Shown here: positions 25,172 to 33,608 of the stretch, piece after piece
Position numbering within the stretch: the first letter of the stretch is position 1
Layout: every line of letters starts with the position of its first letter
Notes under the pieces: generated by a model
What the model was told of the DNA's origin: nothing
What the model saw: only the letters and a program-made list of their open reading frames with translations
Databases searched by the model: none
NCBI GenBank assembly: GCA_934590135.1
Contig: CAKTOT010000011.1
Location: 1-35,923 of the forward strand
DNA length: 35,923 nucleotides
Direction: 5' to 3'
Source: an uncultured Muribaculaceae bacterium
Lineage (GTDB): Bacteria > Bacteroidota > Bacteroidia > Bacteroidales > Muribaculaceae
Made by a program: the position numbers and the translations under genes

Positions 25172-27418
25172 TTATTGACCGCTGCGGAGTGCCTCTTCGA
25201 TAAGGGTCATTTTTACCGGGGTAATGCCGGCGCTGCGCAGTATGTCTCCATCGGCTTCCAAGCGCCGTATCAGCGCTTCCGTATTGTCGTCAGGCTGTGC
25301 AAGGCGGTAATGGGTGAGGGCCTCCCGTATGTTGCTCGTGGCCGCCTCGAGATGCCCTATATTTAGATGGTCTTCGGTCGTAAGGTTCTCGGCGTTTATT
25401 CGTTGCCAATACTTGCGGGCCGACTCGTAATCACCAAGAGCAAAGAGTACCCAGGCCATAGGGCGCCATAGTCGGGTGTCTTCCGCGTCGGTAAACTCGA
25501 CCTTACGTAAGAGGTTGAGCGCCTTGCTCCAACGCGATAGACGAATATATGCGTAGGCTAATGCAAGGATTGCGTTTGCATCCTCGGGCGCGGCTTCTGA
25601 CAACCGCTTGTAGTATGTCAAGGCTTGCCCGTGACGGCCGAGTCGACGATTTGTATAGGCCAAGCGCCGTAGCAGCCATCGGCTGTTGTCGTTCAATAGT
25701 TCGGCATGCTCGTAGGCGGCCAGTGCAGCGGATATATCGCCCGATTGTTCGTGGCAATAGCCTATCTTCTGATACAAGGTGGCCTCGGGCGCTTTGTCTG
25801 TTTCCTCGAGGCTTCGGAACGCCGTCAATGCGTCTTCCCAGTATTCGTATTTGAAATAGTACTCGCCAAGAAGCGATATAATGCTTCGGTCGTGCATATA
25901 AGGCGCCAGCGCCGGCACGGTAAGCAAATTGAGTCCCTCGCGGTAAGGATCGGCAAACTCACCTTTGCGGCGGTAAAGTTTGACAAATCGGTAGTAGTTT
26001 TGCAGAAATGAGCGCGCTGCGCGGCGTACGGCCACATCGCGCTCCGACATATTGGCCTCATTCGGGTCTGCGGCCTCGGCTATTTGTTCGGTGTTATGCA
26101 GTAGCTGATTTACTACAAGGTCGCGTTGTGCCTGCGGCACGATGTCGGCAGACAGCACCATAGAGTATTTGTCGCTGTCGCACAAGAAAGTCAGCTTCTC
26201 CACGAGTTGCGCAATGCCGCCATTTCCGTATGAGGAATTTACTACAGATGAATGTTCGGGATTATAGGGTATGAACCAATTGGCGACATCGTTGAAAAAT
26301 GAGTAATTCTTAAGGTGTGCGAAGGTGCTCATAAAAATGTCTGCACCATCCTGCTGCATCTCTCCCATACGACGCAGTCCGTCGGCTATGCCGCTATGTT
26401 CGAGCATATTCTCCCATTCGGGGTTGGCTTCCAATTTCTCGAGGTCTTCGACCTTTATGCCTTCGGCCGGGAGGTTGCCGTCTTTGATTTGGTCCATCAA
26501 GCTGTCGCGAATCTTGCTGACTCCCGGAATGATGACGTCTCGCATGGCGCGATCTACATTTTCGGTGTTGCGTGTTCGGACCATCTCCAGTGTTATTGTC
26601 TTGAAATCGCGATTCCATGTCGCCGTTTCGGCCACGGAAGCAAGTATATCAGTCAGCTGCGACCCCAGAGGACGGCGTCGGTGGCGGAAAAGCATAATAG
26701 CCAATGCGCACAACGCCGATGCCGCTATACGCGGCTTGGTGTCGGCATAGGTCATATATAGACGGGCCATCACAATTTGCCGTCCCGTGTCGGCGTATTG
26801 CATATCGCCGAGCATCAAGGCCGCAATTATACTTGTGGCATAGGTCTCGGTGTCGAGTTCCTCGCCCTTGGTCGCCACGGATTCTATCCCTTGTATCAAT
26901 AACTCCAATTGCTCGTCCTTGAGAGGATGGGATGTCCAGACGTACTCGAACAAAGCCTTAAGGGCCTCTTCCTTGGGCTTTTGGCCGCGATAAGACGTAC
27001 CCTCGGATTCGGACGCCAGTGCCGATACCAAGTCGGCATCTGCGTCTATAGCTGCGTAATAAGCGGCCAAAAGCGCCTCAAGACTCTCACCTCTAAGCTT
27101 TTGTAAACGAACAATATCAAAATACAGAGAGCTATGTCCCGGAATGTCTATGGCGCGACGTAATCGGTCAAAAAGAGTCCAAGCCTCCAGCTGCATGCGC
27201 ACGAAGATCCTCTCGAGGTCAGGATCAACAATTCCTTTGGCAAAGTAAGACAGCATATAGCCGTAATTGGCGGTCGCAGTCTTAATATCTGCGCCCACTT
27301 CCCATTGCATTTTCTGCTCGGCTAATGCCAGCATCTGGTCAAATGCAGTGTTCAAATGTCCGGCGGATATGTCGTCGTTGATATTGCGCAGTCGGCTTAT
27401 TGTTTCGTTTCGGCTCAT
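25172..27418 (-). CDS. Large tetratricopeptide repeat protein
   Basis: 748 residues, no signal peptide or membrane helix, so probably cytoplasmic. The first 450 residues are helical with few recognisable motifs. Clear TPR units occupy about residues 515-690: YQKIGYCHEQSGDISAALAAYEHA, RLAYTNRRLGRHGQALTYYKRL, LALAYAYIRLSRWSKALNLLRK and WVLFALGDYESARKYWQRI. They are followed by NIGHLEAATSNIREALTHYRLA. Such arrays bind protein partners. Proteins of this type are widespread in Bacteroidales without a known function. The C-terminus ends in TLIEEALRSGQ. Flanking intergenic spaces are about 85 and 220 bases, and I saw no clear promoter for it. Confidence 0.85.
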   Translation of the reverse strand: MSRNETISRLRNINDDISAGHLNTAFDQMLALAEQKMQWEVGADIKTATANYGYMLSYFAKGIVDPDLERIFVRMQLEAWTLFDRLRRAIDIPGHSSLYFDIVRLQKLRGESLEALLAAYYAAIDADADLVSALASESEGTSYRGQKPKEEALKALFEYVWTSHPLKDEQLELLIQGIESVATKGEELDTETYATSIIAALMLGDMQYADTGRQIVMARLYMTYADTKPRIAASALCALAIMLFRHRRRPLGSQLTDILASVAETATWNRDFKTITLEMVRTRNTENVDRAMRDVIIPGVSKIRDSLMDQIKDGNLPAEGIKVEDLEKLEANPEWENMLEHSGIADGLRRMGEMQQDGADIFMSTFAHLKNYSFFNDVANWFIPYNPEHSSVVNSSYGNGGIAQLVEKLTFLCDSDKYSMVLSADIVPQAQRDLVVNQLLHNTEQIAEAADPNEANMSERDVAVRRAARSFLQNYYRFVKLYRRKGEFADPYREGLNLLTVPALAPYMHDRSIISLLGEYYFKYEYWEDALTAFRSLEETDKAPEATLYQKIGYCHEQSGDISAALAAYEHAELLNDNSRWLLRRLAYTNRRLGRHGQALTYYKRLSEAAPEDANAILALAYAYIRLSRWSKALNLLRKVEFTDAEDTRLWRPMAWVLFALGDYESARKYWQRINAENLTTEDHLNIGHLEAATSNIREALTHYRLAQPDDNTEALIRRLEADGDILRSAGITPVKMTLIEEALRSGQ

Positions 27419-27638
27419 TGAAAGAGATCTTGTGTTTATTGTTTATGTAAGGGGCGGAGTTATGCCCGTATGGCGGAAAGTGCTACCGATGTTATTATAA
27501 ACATACTTCTTGAAAAGTATTTATAAATACAAATAGTAATTATAAAATATATAAAGAACTTGGGGATGCGGCATATATACAACTTGGAGTTCAACGTCTG
27601 TTCAACCAAGACCATCTGTAGGCATACATATTTTATAT

Positions 27639-28184
27639 TTATGCAAACTCTATGCCAAGCGCGGTAAGACGATTTTTAAGCCGGTCGGTCATCTCTTGGC
27701 TCAATGGCCATCCCAAAGGGATAATATCGTAAGGGCCTGAGGATAGATAGGCTGCAGCCGAAAGCCCGGAGAATGACACACGTCGCACTTGGTCCCATGG
27801 TATGCGGCAATCCTCGGGAATTTTGCCGAAGTCGCCGGCATCGTAGCGTATCCATAAGCCTGCGTTGTCTATGATTACACGACGCGGATAGGTCCACTGT
27901 ACTGCACGTCGCGATGTGGCATAGCTCAGATACACCATTAGTAATATTGAAGGGTATAGCAGTAAAGCCACCATCAGAGCTACAAAGATGCATACAGGCC
28001 ACCATACGGCCGCCAATGCCAGTCCGCCGGGAATTATAAGCAACCACCAATGACGCCACAGCCATATGGGATATGCACGGCGCACATACGCAGCAGCCCC
28101 CGGCGTAAAGAGCTCGTTAGGGTCGCCGCTCGGTGTCTTCAATTCGTGCTCTGTGTTTTCGGATTCTTTTGAAACGTAATTCAT
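27639..28184 (-). CDS. Membrane protein with a PH-like C-terminal domain, unknown function
   Basis: 181 residues. A polar acidic N-terminus (1-40), two adjacent hydrophobic helices (about 48-65 and 67-90, IPGGLALAAVWWPVCIFVALM) and a soluble C-terminal part (about 100-181) with RRVIIDNAGLWIRY, RIPWDQVRRVSFSG and GWPLSQEMTDRLKNRL. The C-terminal pattern (strand, DNAGL, IPWDQV) resembles bacterial PH-like or YcxB-like domains. No catalytic motif is visible. A consensus promoter ends 8 bases before ATG 28182-28184, so the message would begin at or within about three bases of the start codon. The reading frame has no other Met before about residue 71. I do not know its function. Confidence 0.7.
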   Translation of the reverse strand: MNYVSKESENTEHELKTPSGDPNELFTPGAAAYVRRAYPIWLWRHWWLLIIPGGLALAAVWWPVCIFVALMVALLLYPSILLMVYLSYATSRRAVQWTYPRRVIIDNAGLWIRYDAGDFGKIPEDCRIPWDQVRRVSFSGLSAAAYLSSGPYDIIPLGWPLSQEMTDRLKNRLTALGIEFA

Positions 28185-28191
28185 CGTACGG

Positions 28192-28223
28192 CAAAATTAC
28201 GCCATTTGAGCTTAACCGCCAAA
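28192..28223 (-). promoter_or_regulatory. Bacteroidetes-type promoter for the PH-like membrane protein
   Basis: On the minus strand TTTG (28223-28220), 20 bases, TAATTTTG (28199-28192), an exact consensus match. Predicted transcription start is 28184-28187, at or just before the ATG. Confidence 0.75.
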
Positions 28224-28345
28224 TCTTGAGAAGAAACTCGGGTATAAAGTCAGGAGAGTGATATGAGAGTCATTTATGATGTGGGGCGATATGCCGTAAT
28301 CGGCGCACTCGGATTTGATGTGGTAATGTGATTATGAGCGAACCA

Positions 28346-28390
28346 CGAAAAATGAGACGGCCGCAGCATCCTGAGCGGATGTCGCGGCCG
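28346..28390 (-). terminator. Rho-independent terminator of efp
   Basis: Stem of 14 bases with two mismatches (28358-28371 and 28377-28390), 28 bases past the efp stop. On the minus strand it is followed by TCTCATTTTT. Confidence 0.75.
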
Positions 28391-28417
28391 ACTTTATGCT
28401 GTTGGGGTAGGGCGTAA

Positions 28418-28981
28418 TTACTTGACGCGTTCTACGTAACTGCCGTCGCTGGTGTTGATACGCACCTTATCGCCGACGTTGCAGAACAGAGGCACACGAA
28501 CTTCGGCTCCGGTTTCTACGGTGGCGGGCTTCAGGGTATTGGTGGCTGTATCGCCCTTAATGCCGGGTTCGGTATAGGTGATTTCCAGAACTACCGACTG
28601 AGGCATCTCGCAAGTGAGGATGGTATCCGAAGCGGCGTGTACCATAGCTTCGCAGATGTCGCCTTCTTTGAGGAATTGAACACCTTCGATGCTTTCGCCG
28701 GGGATGGCTACTTGCTCAAAAGTCTCGGTGTGCATAAAGTTGTAACCCATATCGTCCTTGTACAGATATTGGTAGGGACGGCGTTCGATGCGTACTTCGT
28801 CCACCTTAACGCCCGAGTTCCAAGTCTTGTCGATGATGCGGCCGGTCTTGACGTTTCTCAGTTTGGTGCGCACAAAAGCCGGGCCTTTGCCGGGTTTTAC
28901 GTGCAGAAATTCAACGATGAAGAAGTAGTTGCCGTCAATTTCGAGGCACATACCATTCTTAAAATCAGCTGTTGTTGCCAT
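28418..28981 (-). CDS. efp: Elongation factor P
   Basis: 187 residues, normal length. ATG 28979-28981 gives MATTADFKNGMCLEIDGNYF. The three EF-P domains are visible. The KOW-like N-terminal domain carries the loop VKPGKGPAFVRTKLRN, where Lys32 is the tip residue that reaches the peptidyl-transferase centre. The middle OB domain includes EVAIPGESIEGVQF-type sequence (QVAIPGESIEG). The C-terminal OB domain has TYTEPGIKGDTATNTLKPATVETG. EF-P relieves ribosomes stalled at polyproline. Lys32 could be modified; no modification enzyme gene (epmA, ymfI) is in the window. It is flanked by a terminator and probably has its own promoter near 29095. Confidence 0.98.
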   Translation of the reverse strand: MATTADFKNGMCLEIDGNYFFIVEFLHVKPGKGPAFVRTKLRNVKTGRIIDKTWNSGVKVDEVRIERRPYQYLYKDDMGYNFMHTETFEQVAIPGESIEGVQFLKEGDICEAMVHAASDTILTCEMPQSVVLEITYTEPGIKGDTATNTLKPATVETGAEVRVPLFCNVGDKVRINTSDGSYVERVK

Positions 28982-29094
28982 GTTGTGTTATGCTTTGTTG
29001 TTTCGTGTTATATAGTCTTACTCACAATGTCTTCGGAGTGCTGTTAATTTGTTGTCGGACTATTTGCGACATTCCGAGCCCCCGAAAAGGCTTG

Positions 29095-29102
29095 CAAATT
29101 TA
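29095..29102 (-). promoter_or_regulatory. Likely -7 element of the efp promoter
   Basis: TAAATTTG on the minus strand. A CTTG lies 18 bases upstream (29124-29121), slightly short of the usual spacing. It would give a leader of about 105 bases. Confidence 0.4.
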
Positions 29103-29154
29103 CGATTTTTTTTGCAAAGCCAAGTACTATGCGGCGTATAAAGTCAAAAATAAA

Positions 29155-29186
29155 TTTGTGGGTGTGGATATTATTGGCTAATTTTG
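29155..29186 (+). promoter_or_regulatory. Bacteroidetes-type promoter for tig
   Basis: TTTG at 29155-29158, 20 bases, TAATTTTG at 29179-29186, an exact consensus match. Predicted start near 29192; leader of about 80 bases. Confidence 0.8.
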
Positions 29187-29273
29187 CGTGCATTTTTGTG
29201 GGGAGATTATATCCGCTGCAAGGTGATTAAGAATAGAAAATTTAAGATATAACACTACCAATAACAACGCCAA

Positions 29274-30641
29274 ATGAACGTAACGATAGAAAAAAAATCG
29301 GCGGTTTACGGTATAATCAACGTAAACGTTGTAGAGGCCGATTACGCAGACAAGGTAAAAAAAGAGCTGCGTACCATCGGGACCAAACGTGTCATCCCCG
29401 GATTTCGACAGGGGCATGCACCTCTGCCTACTCTCACCCGAATGTTCGGAAAGCAAGTAAAGAGCGAAGTGCTCAATGATACGGTATACGATGCCGTAAT
29501 CAAGCATATACGCGAAAATAAACTTCACGTGCTTGGTGAGCCCCTGCCTTTGGAAAAGAAAGAGATAAATCTCGAAGACAAAGACTACGACTTTCAATAT
29601 GAAATCGGCTTTGCTCCCGAACTTGATATAACCGTTGACAAAAAAGTCAAGCTGACTCGGTATGCCATAGAAGTATCCGAGCAAATGTATAAAGACGAAG
29701 ACGAAGCTCTGCGCAAGCGTTTCGGCAAGCAGGAACCCGGTGAGGTTACGGATGACCGCAGCCTCATCAAAGGCTCGTTGCAACAGCTCAACGCTGATGG
29801 TACAGTCAACGAAAACGAAGGCGCCATTCAAGTGACCGATGCTATAGTAGCACCTTTCACCTTCAAGGATGAAAAACAGAAGGCTCTTTTCGTTGACAAG
29901 CATGTAAATGATAAGGTCGTGTTCAACCCCTATGACAGCTGCAACGGTAACGCCGCCGAGTTGTCATCCATGCTTAATATCGACAAGAACATAGCTGTTG
30001 ATGTCCATAGCGATTTTGTACTCGCTATCAGCGAAATCATTGTGATGAAGGAAGCCGAACATGATCAAGCATTCTTCGATTCGGTATTCGGCAAAGACAA
30101 GGTTCAGGACGAAGCTGCATACGAGACTGCCGTAAAAGAAGGCCTTGCCGCTCAGTTGGCTCGCAATTCGGAGGAACTCTTCGATGTGACCGCCCGTAAC
30201 TACTTTATCGAGAAGTACGGCGATATGGAACTCCCCACCGAATTCCTCAAGAAATGGCTTGTAGTTCGCAACGAAGAACTTACAGTCGAAAACATTGACA
30301 AAGAATTCGATCAGATGCTTCCCTCGCTCAAATGGCAGCTTATCGAAGAACGTATTGCCAATGTCCTCAATGTCGAAATCAAAGAAGACGATGTGCTTGA
30401 ATACGCCAAGGCTGTGACAAACCGCCAGTTCATTCAGTATGGTATCACCAATATGGATGACGCAACCATCACCGAATACGCCAAACGTCTGCTCAAGGAC
30501 AACAATACACGTTCGCGCATCGTAGAAGCTGCAAGTGAGATGAAACTCTTCAACACTCTGCGTACCAACGTAACCATCGAAGAAAAGAAGGTTTCTTTCG
30601 ACGAATTCAAGAAAATCGCCGAGGGAACCCAAGCCCTGTAA
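29274..30641 (+). CDS. tig: Trigger factor
   Basis: 455 residues. The ribosome-binding N-terminal domain contains the signature GFRQGHAPLPTLTRMFGKQVKSEV (GFRxGxxP at 43-50), which docks to L23. The middle region (about 150-245) replaces the PPIase domain of E. coli trigger factor and looks divergent, as is usual in Bacteroidetes. The C-terminal helical arms (about 255-455) include ELPTEFLKKWLVV and TRSRIVEAASEMKLFNTL. It is a ribosome-associated chaperone for nascent proteins. It has a consensus promoter and a GC-rich terminator about 180 bases after the stop. The clpP-clpX genes that often follow tig in Bacteroidales are not here. Confidence 0.97.
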   Translation: MNVTIEKKSAVYGIINVNVVEADYADKVKKELRTIGTKRVIPGFRQGHAPLPTLTRMFGKQVKSEVLNDTVYDAVIKHIRENKLHVLGEPLPLEKKEINLEDKDYDFQYEIGFAPELDITVDKKVKLTRYAIEVSEQMYKDEDEALRKRFGKQEPGEVTDDRSLIKGSLQQLNADGTVNENEGAIQVTDAIVAPFTFKDEKQKALFVDKHVNDKVVFNPYDSCNGNAAELSSMLNIDKNIAVDVHSDFVLAISEIIVMKEAEHDQAFFDSVFGKDKVQDEAAYETAVKEGLAAQLARNSEELFDVTARNYFIEKYGDMELPTEFLKKWLVVRNEELTVENIDKEFDQMLPSLKWQLIEERIANVLNVEIKEDDVLEYAKAVTNRQFIQYGITNMDDATITEYAKRLLKDNNTRSRIVEAASEMKLFNTLRTNVTIEEKKVSFDEFKKIAEGTQAL

Positions 30642-30819
30642 AATTGAATAGTAGGTCTATTATGCGTTAAACATAGTTAAAAAACGAGTCGCTTATTAAA
30701 CTATCTGACGTTGCCGTTGTCTTATAGTAAAAGACTTCAAAAACATAACGACAACATAGATACTATATATAGCAATCGAACGCTATAGTAATGTAATAGA
30801 CTGGCTTTAAGATTAATAT
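30642..30819 (+). other. tig 3' untranslated region with several weak inverted repeats
   Basis: No gene. It holds an inverted repeat GTTGTC / GACAAC around 30717-30756, and another around 30761-30790 in which TACTATATATAGC faces GCTATAGTA. Both precede the terminator. They could form a 3' structure on the tig transcript or a separate small RNA, though no promoter is seen inside. Confidence 0.35.
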
Positions 30820-30850
30820 CGCGCCCCGGGTCGAGATGATCCGGGGCGCG
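30820..30850 (+). terminator. GC-rich terminator after tig
   Basis: Perfect 10-base arms CGCGCCCCGG (30820-30829) and CCGGGGCGCG (30841-30850), followed by TATTTTCG. From 30851 to 31051 I see no gene or clear signal except an A/T palindrome at 31022-31041. Confidence 0.75.
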
Positions 30851-31051
30851 TATTTTCGTGTGATGTTAATTTGAATATCTATTTGCCACGAATGCCTACT
30901 CATCGCTTTTATTGTATGAAATACGTGTGCGTAGATGGCCTAAAAGAGAAATGTGAACCTAATGCTGTTTTTTTGAGTAATGGCTAATGTGTTTAATGAT
31001 AATGTTTTATGAATGTGCCTTGATTTTTATTTCAAAAAAATCGTTTGAGGG

Positions 31052-31083
31052 CTTGTGTGGCTGAAAAAAAGTGCGTACCTTTG
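31052..31083 (+). promoter_or_regulatory. Promoter of tRNA-His
   Basis: CTTG at 31052-31055, 20 bases, TACCTTTG at 31076-31083. Predicted start near 31089, about 15 bases before the mature tRNA. Confidence 0.65.
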
Positions 31084-31103
31084 CAGTGCTTTTGCAAGAC
31101 ATG

Positions 31104-31177
<74 letters not shown>

Positions 31178-31181
31178 CAAA

Positions 31182-31213
31182 CAAGACGCCGGTAGATTTC
31201 TGCCGGCGTCTTG
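31182..31213 (+). terminator. Terminator hairpin after tRNA-His
   Basis: 14-base arms (31182-31195, 31200-31213) with one G-T pair and a 4-base loop, five bases past the tRNA. Confidence 0.75.
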
Positions 31214-31240
31214 TGCTGTTAAGCGCTGCATTATAGAGGT

Positions 31241-31311
31241 GAATCAGACAAAAGCCATCGTTCGGCTGTCGCTTCGTACATAGGCATACACAACAACAGC
31301 CTGTGTGATTC
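31241..31311 (+). other. Possible structured element between tRNA-His and the TIGR02757 gene
   Basis: Outer arms GAATCAGACA (31241-31250) and TGTGTGATTC (31302-31311) pair with one mismatch and enclose a smaller GCC/GGC hairpin. It could be part of the leader of the downstream gene or a remnant next to the tRNA. No function is assigned. Confidence 0.3.
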
Positions 31312-31380
31312 ATTTCGACTTAGATTGTTTACGCATAATTACACAACTCTTATATAATCCTTGGCTTTCTAAAAAAAGTT

Positions 31381-32184
31381 ATGACACTCGTATCAGCAAC
31401 CATAGAACCGATAGATCGAAGTCATCTTCGAACTAGACTTGACCAAGCCATGGAGCGCATTAATGTGCCGTCTTTTGCAGTTGCCGATCCGGTTCAATTC
31501 CCGCGCTCTTTTGCCGATGGTCGTGACGTGGAGATTTCGGCGCTATTGTGCTCCACTATTGCATGGGGCAATCGTAAGATGATTGTGCGCAACTGTCGAC
31601 GGTTGCTTGATATTATGGAAAATTCGCCCTATGACTACGTAAGGTCCAAGTCTTACGAAGACCTTGACGATGCCGTCAATATTCATCGTACATTCTTCGG
31701 GCGCAATCTCAAGTACTACTTGCGCGGACTACACGTTTTGTATGCCCGCTATGGCAGCCTTGAGGCTTTTGCCGCCGCCTCAAAGGTCGATTGCTCCGAA
31801 ATTCCGGCGTGGACATTTGCGGAAGCCTTAGCCTCATCATTAGCCGAAGCTAACGATGGGCTCAAGGACATTAGGTGCATATCTGTCGGTGCAACAACGC
31901 CGCTTAAGCGCTTAAATATGGCTCTACGTTGGTTGGTGCGTGATGACGGTATAGTTGATATAGGGCTGTGGAAGGTGCTGAATCCCTCGCAGCTATATAT
32001 TCCGTTGGATGTACATGTGGCAAATGTATCGCGTAATCTCGGGTTGCTTCAAAGACGCTCCAATGACAAACGGGCCGTACTCGACCTGACGACCGAATTG
32101 CGCCGCTGGCGTCCCGACGACCCTGTGGCATACGATTTTGCGCTATTCGGTATAGGTATGGAGCAATCATTGGAACAAGGGTAA
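31381..32184 (+). CDS. TIGR02757 (DUF2400) family protein
   Basis: 267 residues. Family segments seen: DPVQFPRSFADGRDVEISALLCSTIAWGNRKMIV near the N-terminus, FFGRNLKYYLRGLHVLYARYGSLEAF in the middle, and the block TPLKRLNMALRWLVRDDGIVDIGLWKVLNPSQLYIPLDVHVANVSRNLGLL, ending with PYDFALFGIGM-like sequence (VAYDFALFGIGMEQ). It resembles helix-hairpin-helix DNA glycosylase folds, so a nucleic acid role is possible, but the family has no proven activity. It may be read from a promoter in the 160 bases after the tRNA terminator, although I saw no consensus match there. Confidence 0.9.
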   Translation: MTLVSATIEPIDRSHLRTRLDQAMERINVPSFAVADPVQFPRSFADGRDVEISALLCSTIAWGNRKMIVRNCRRLLDIMENSPYDYVRSKSYEDLDDAVNIHRTFFGRNLKYYLRGLHVLYARYGSLEAFAAASKVDCSEIPAWTFAEALASSLAEANDGLKDIRCISVGATTPLKRLNMALRWLVRDDGIVDIGLWKVLNPSQLYIPLDVHVANVSRNLGLLQRRSNDKRAVLDLTTELRRWRPDDPVAYDFALFGIGMEQSLEQG

Positions 32185-32316
32185 TACTTCCGCGTCTTTA
32201 GAAGCTTCGCAATAGGCGGGTTATCTAACCGGCACCTACATACGCCCGGCCGCATCGGCCGCAGGTACAAACTAAATAAAAATTCTTATAGGGTTAGGCA
32301 TGACCATAAAAATATA

Positions 32317-32342
32317 CCGGGGACTTCGGCCGAAGTCCCCGG
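32317..32342. terminator. Perfect 26-base palindrome between convergent genes
   Basis: Each half is 13 bases (CCGGGGACTTCGG and its complement). It lies between the plus-strand TIGR02757 gene and the minus-strand rubrerythrin gene. On the minus strand it is followed by TATATTTTTATGG, so it ends the perR-rbr transcript and may also stop plus-strand transcription. Confidence 0.75.
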
Positions 32343-32405
32343 GTGTGTATTGATATTGACTAAGATAAAGGATAAAGGTGTCTGAAAGATGTTGTCTATC
32401 GAGCC

Positions 32406-32948
32406 TCAATAATTGTCGGCACGAAGTTCGAAATAGCTTTGCGGGTGGGCGCAAACCGGACAGGCGGCAGGTGCCTTGGGACCGATAACGATATGTCCGC
32501 AATTGCGACAAATCCATACGCGGTCACCATCGCGCGAAAATACGATACCTTCTTCGATGTTTTGCAGCAGGCGGCGGTAACGTTCCTCGTGATGACGTTC
32601 GATGGCTGCTACGGCGCGGAAGCGCTTGGCAATGTTGCTGAAGCCTTCCTCCTCGGCCTCTATAGCCATACGTTCATACATATCGGTCCATTCGTAATTT
32701 TCGCCCTCGGCTGCATCACGCAGGTTAGCCATTGTGTCGGAAATATCTCCGCCATGCAGCAGCTTGAACCATAGTTTGGCATGCTCCTTTTCGTTGTTGG
32801 CGGTTTCCTCAAATATCGCTGCAATTTGCTCGTAGCCGTCTTTGCGTGCTTTTGAAGCATAGTATGTATACTTGTTGCGCGCCTGAGATTCGCCGGCGAA
32901 GGCTTCCATCAGATTTTTCTCGGTTTTTGTTCCTTTGAGGTCTTTCAT
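32406..32948 (-). CDS. rbr: Rubrerythrin
   Basis: 180 residues, standard length. N-terminal ferritin-like four-helix di-iron domain with Glu20 (AGESQARNKY), Glu53 and His56 (NNEKEHAKLW), Glu97-Ala-Glu99-Glu100 and Glu117 (AAIERHHEERY). C-terminal rubredoxin-like domain with C147-x2-C150 and C163-x2-C166 (ICRNCGH, CPVCAHPQSYF). It reduces hydrogen peroxide in the cytoplasm of anaerobes with electrons from rubredoxin-type donors. It follows the PerR-type regulator with a 48-base gap and is probably co-transcribed, so that the pair forms an oxidative stress unit. Confidence 0.97.
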   Translation of the reverse strand: MKDLKGTKTEKNLMEAFAGESQARNKYTYYASKARKDGYEQIAAIFEETANNEKEHAKLWFKLLHGGDISDTMANLRDAAEGENYEWTDMYERMAIEAEEEGFSNIAKRFRAVAAIERHHEERYRRLLQNIEEGIVFSRDGDRVWICRNCGHIVIGPKAPAACPVCAHPQSYFELRADNY

Positions 32949-32996
32949 ATTTTCCTGATTTATATAAGTGTATATTTATTCCTTTAAGTGTTTTAT

Positions 32997-33413
32997 TTAA
33001 TGCTCAGCATCGCAGCATTGGGGACATAGTCCGGTGAATACCAATATTGTGTGCTCGACATCAAAACCCTCGGGACGGCTTATTGCGCCCAATTCGAATG
33101 GGATATCGAATACCTTTCGGCATTGTCGGCACTGAAAATGTGCGTGAGGCTCGTGGAAAAAGTCGTAGCGGCATTCGCTGATGTCTCCCGCTACTGTTTC
33201 TATAACGCCTTTGTCGACAAAAAGTTTTACCGTATTGTATACTGTCGAACGAGAAATCGTGGGTTGCATAGCGTGTACATCCTCGTATATGCGATCGGCC
33301 GAAGGATGACACGTTGTACCGGTCAAGTATTCCAGGACCGAAAGTCGCTGTGCAGATGGGCGTATACCGGACTTGGTCAATATATCAATGAGTTGTGCAG
33401 TTGAAAGTTGCAT
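32997..33413 (-). CDS. perR: PerR-type Fur family transcriptional repressor
   Basis: 138 residues. Winged-helix DNA-binding domain (RPSAQRLSVLEYL, then SRSTVYNTVKLFVDKGVI). The structural zinc site is C95-x2-C98 and C130-x2-C133. The regulatory metal site aligns with B. subtilis PerR with an offset of one: His36, Asp84, His90, His92 and Asp103, matching H37, D85, H91, H93, D104. Asp in the last position, rather than Glu, is the PerR hallmark that allows metal-catalysed oxidation by peroxide. Together with the downstream rubrerythrin gene this argues for a peroxide regulator rather than an iron regulator. A palindrome at the predicted transcription start suggests autoregulation. Confidence 0.9.
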   Translation of the reverse strand: MQLSTAQLIDILTKSGIRPSAQRLSVLEYLTGTTCHPSADRIYEDVHAMQPTISRSTVYNTVKLFVDKGVIETVAGDISECRYDFFHEPHAHFQCRQCRKVFDIPFELGAISRPEGFDVEHTILVFTGLCPQCCDAEH

Positions 33414-33436
33414 ATATTCTATTTTTAGATTTAATC

Positions 33437-33458
33437 CAAATATTTATTTGATGCAAAT
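33437..33458 (-). promoter_or_regulatory. Candidate PerR operator at the transcription start
   Basis: Overlapping inverted repeats CAAATA-TT-TATTTG (33437-33450) and ATTTG-ATG-CAAAT (33446-33458), AT-rich like Fur/PerR boxes. They cover the predicted transcription start and touch the -7 box, a good place for repression. Confidence 0.45.
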
Positions 33459-33485
33459 TTATATACATTTCGTCAAATGGCCAAA
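33454..33485 (-). promoter_or_regulatory. Bacteroidetes-type promoter for perR-rbr
   Basis: On the minus strand TTTG (33485-33482), 20 bases, TAAATTTG (33461-33454), an exact consensus match. Leader of about 35 bases. Confidence 0.8.
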
Positions 33486-33493
33486 CTATTTTC

Positions 33494-33540
33494 AAAAAAA
33501 ACAGATTGCGCAAATCCCATATTACAGGACGTGCGCAATC
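33494..33540 (-). terminator. Rho-independent terminator after the MFS transporter gene
   Basis: Arms GATTGCGCA (33504-33512) and TGCGCAATC (33532-33540). On the minus strand the stem is followed by TG and eight T (33501-33494). Confidence 0.75.
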
Positions 33541-33608
33541 TAAACTCATGTATTATCGGAATTTAAACCCTGTCAGACCAATGGTTTTATTTCCGAATGT
33601 ATTCGTTT

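Noticed and set aside
29964..30632. 222-codon open frame on the minus strand inside tig
   Set aside because: Antisense shadow of trigger factor, rich in Phe/Val/Asp from complement codons.
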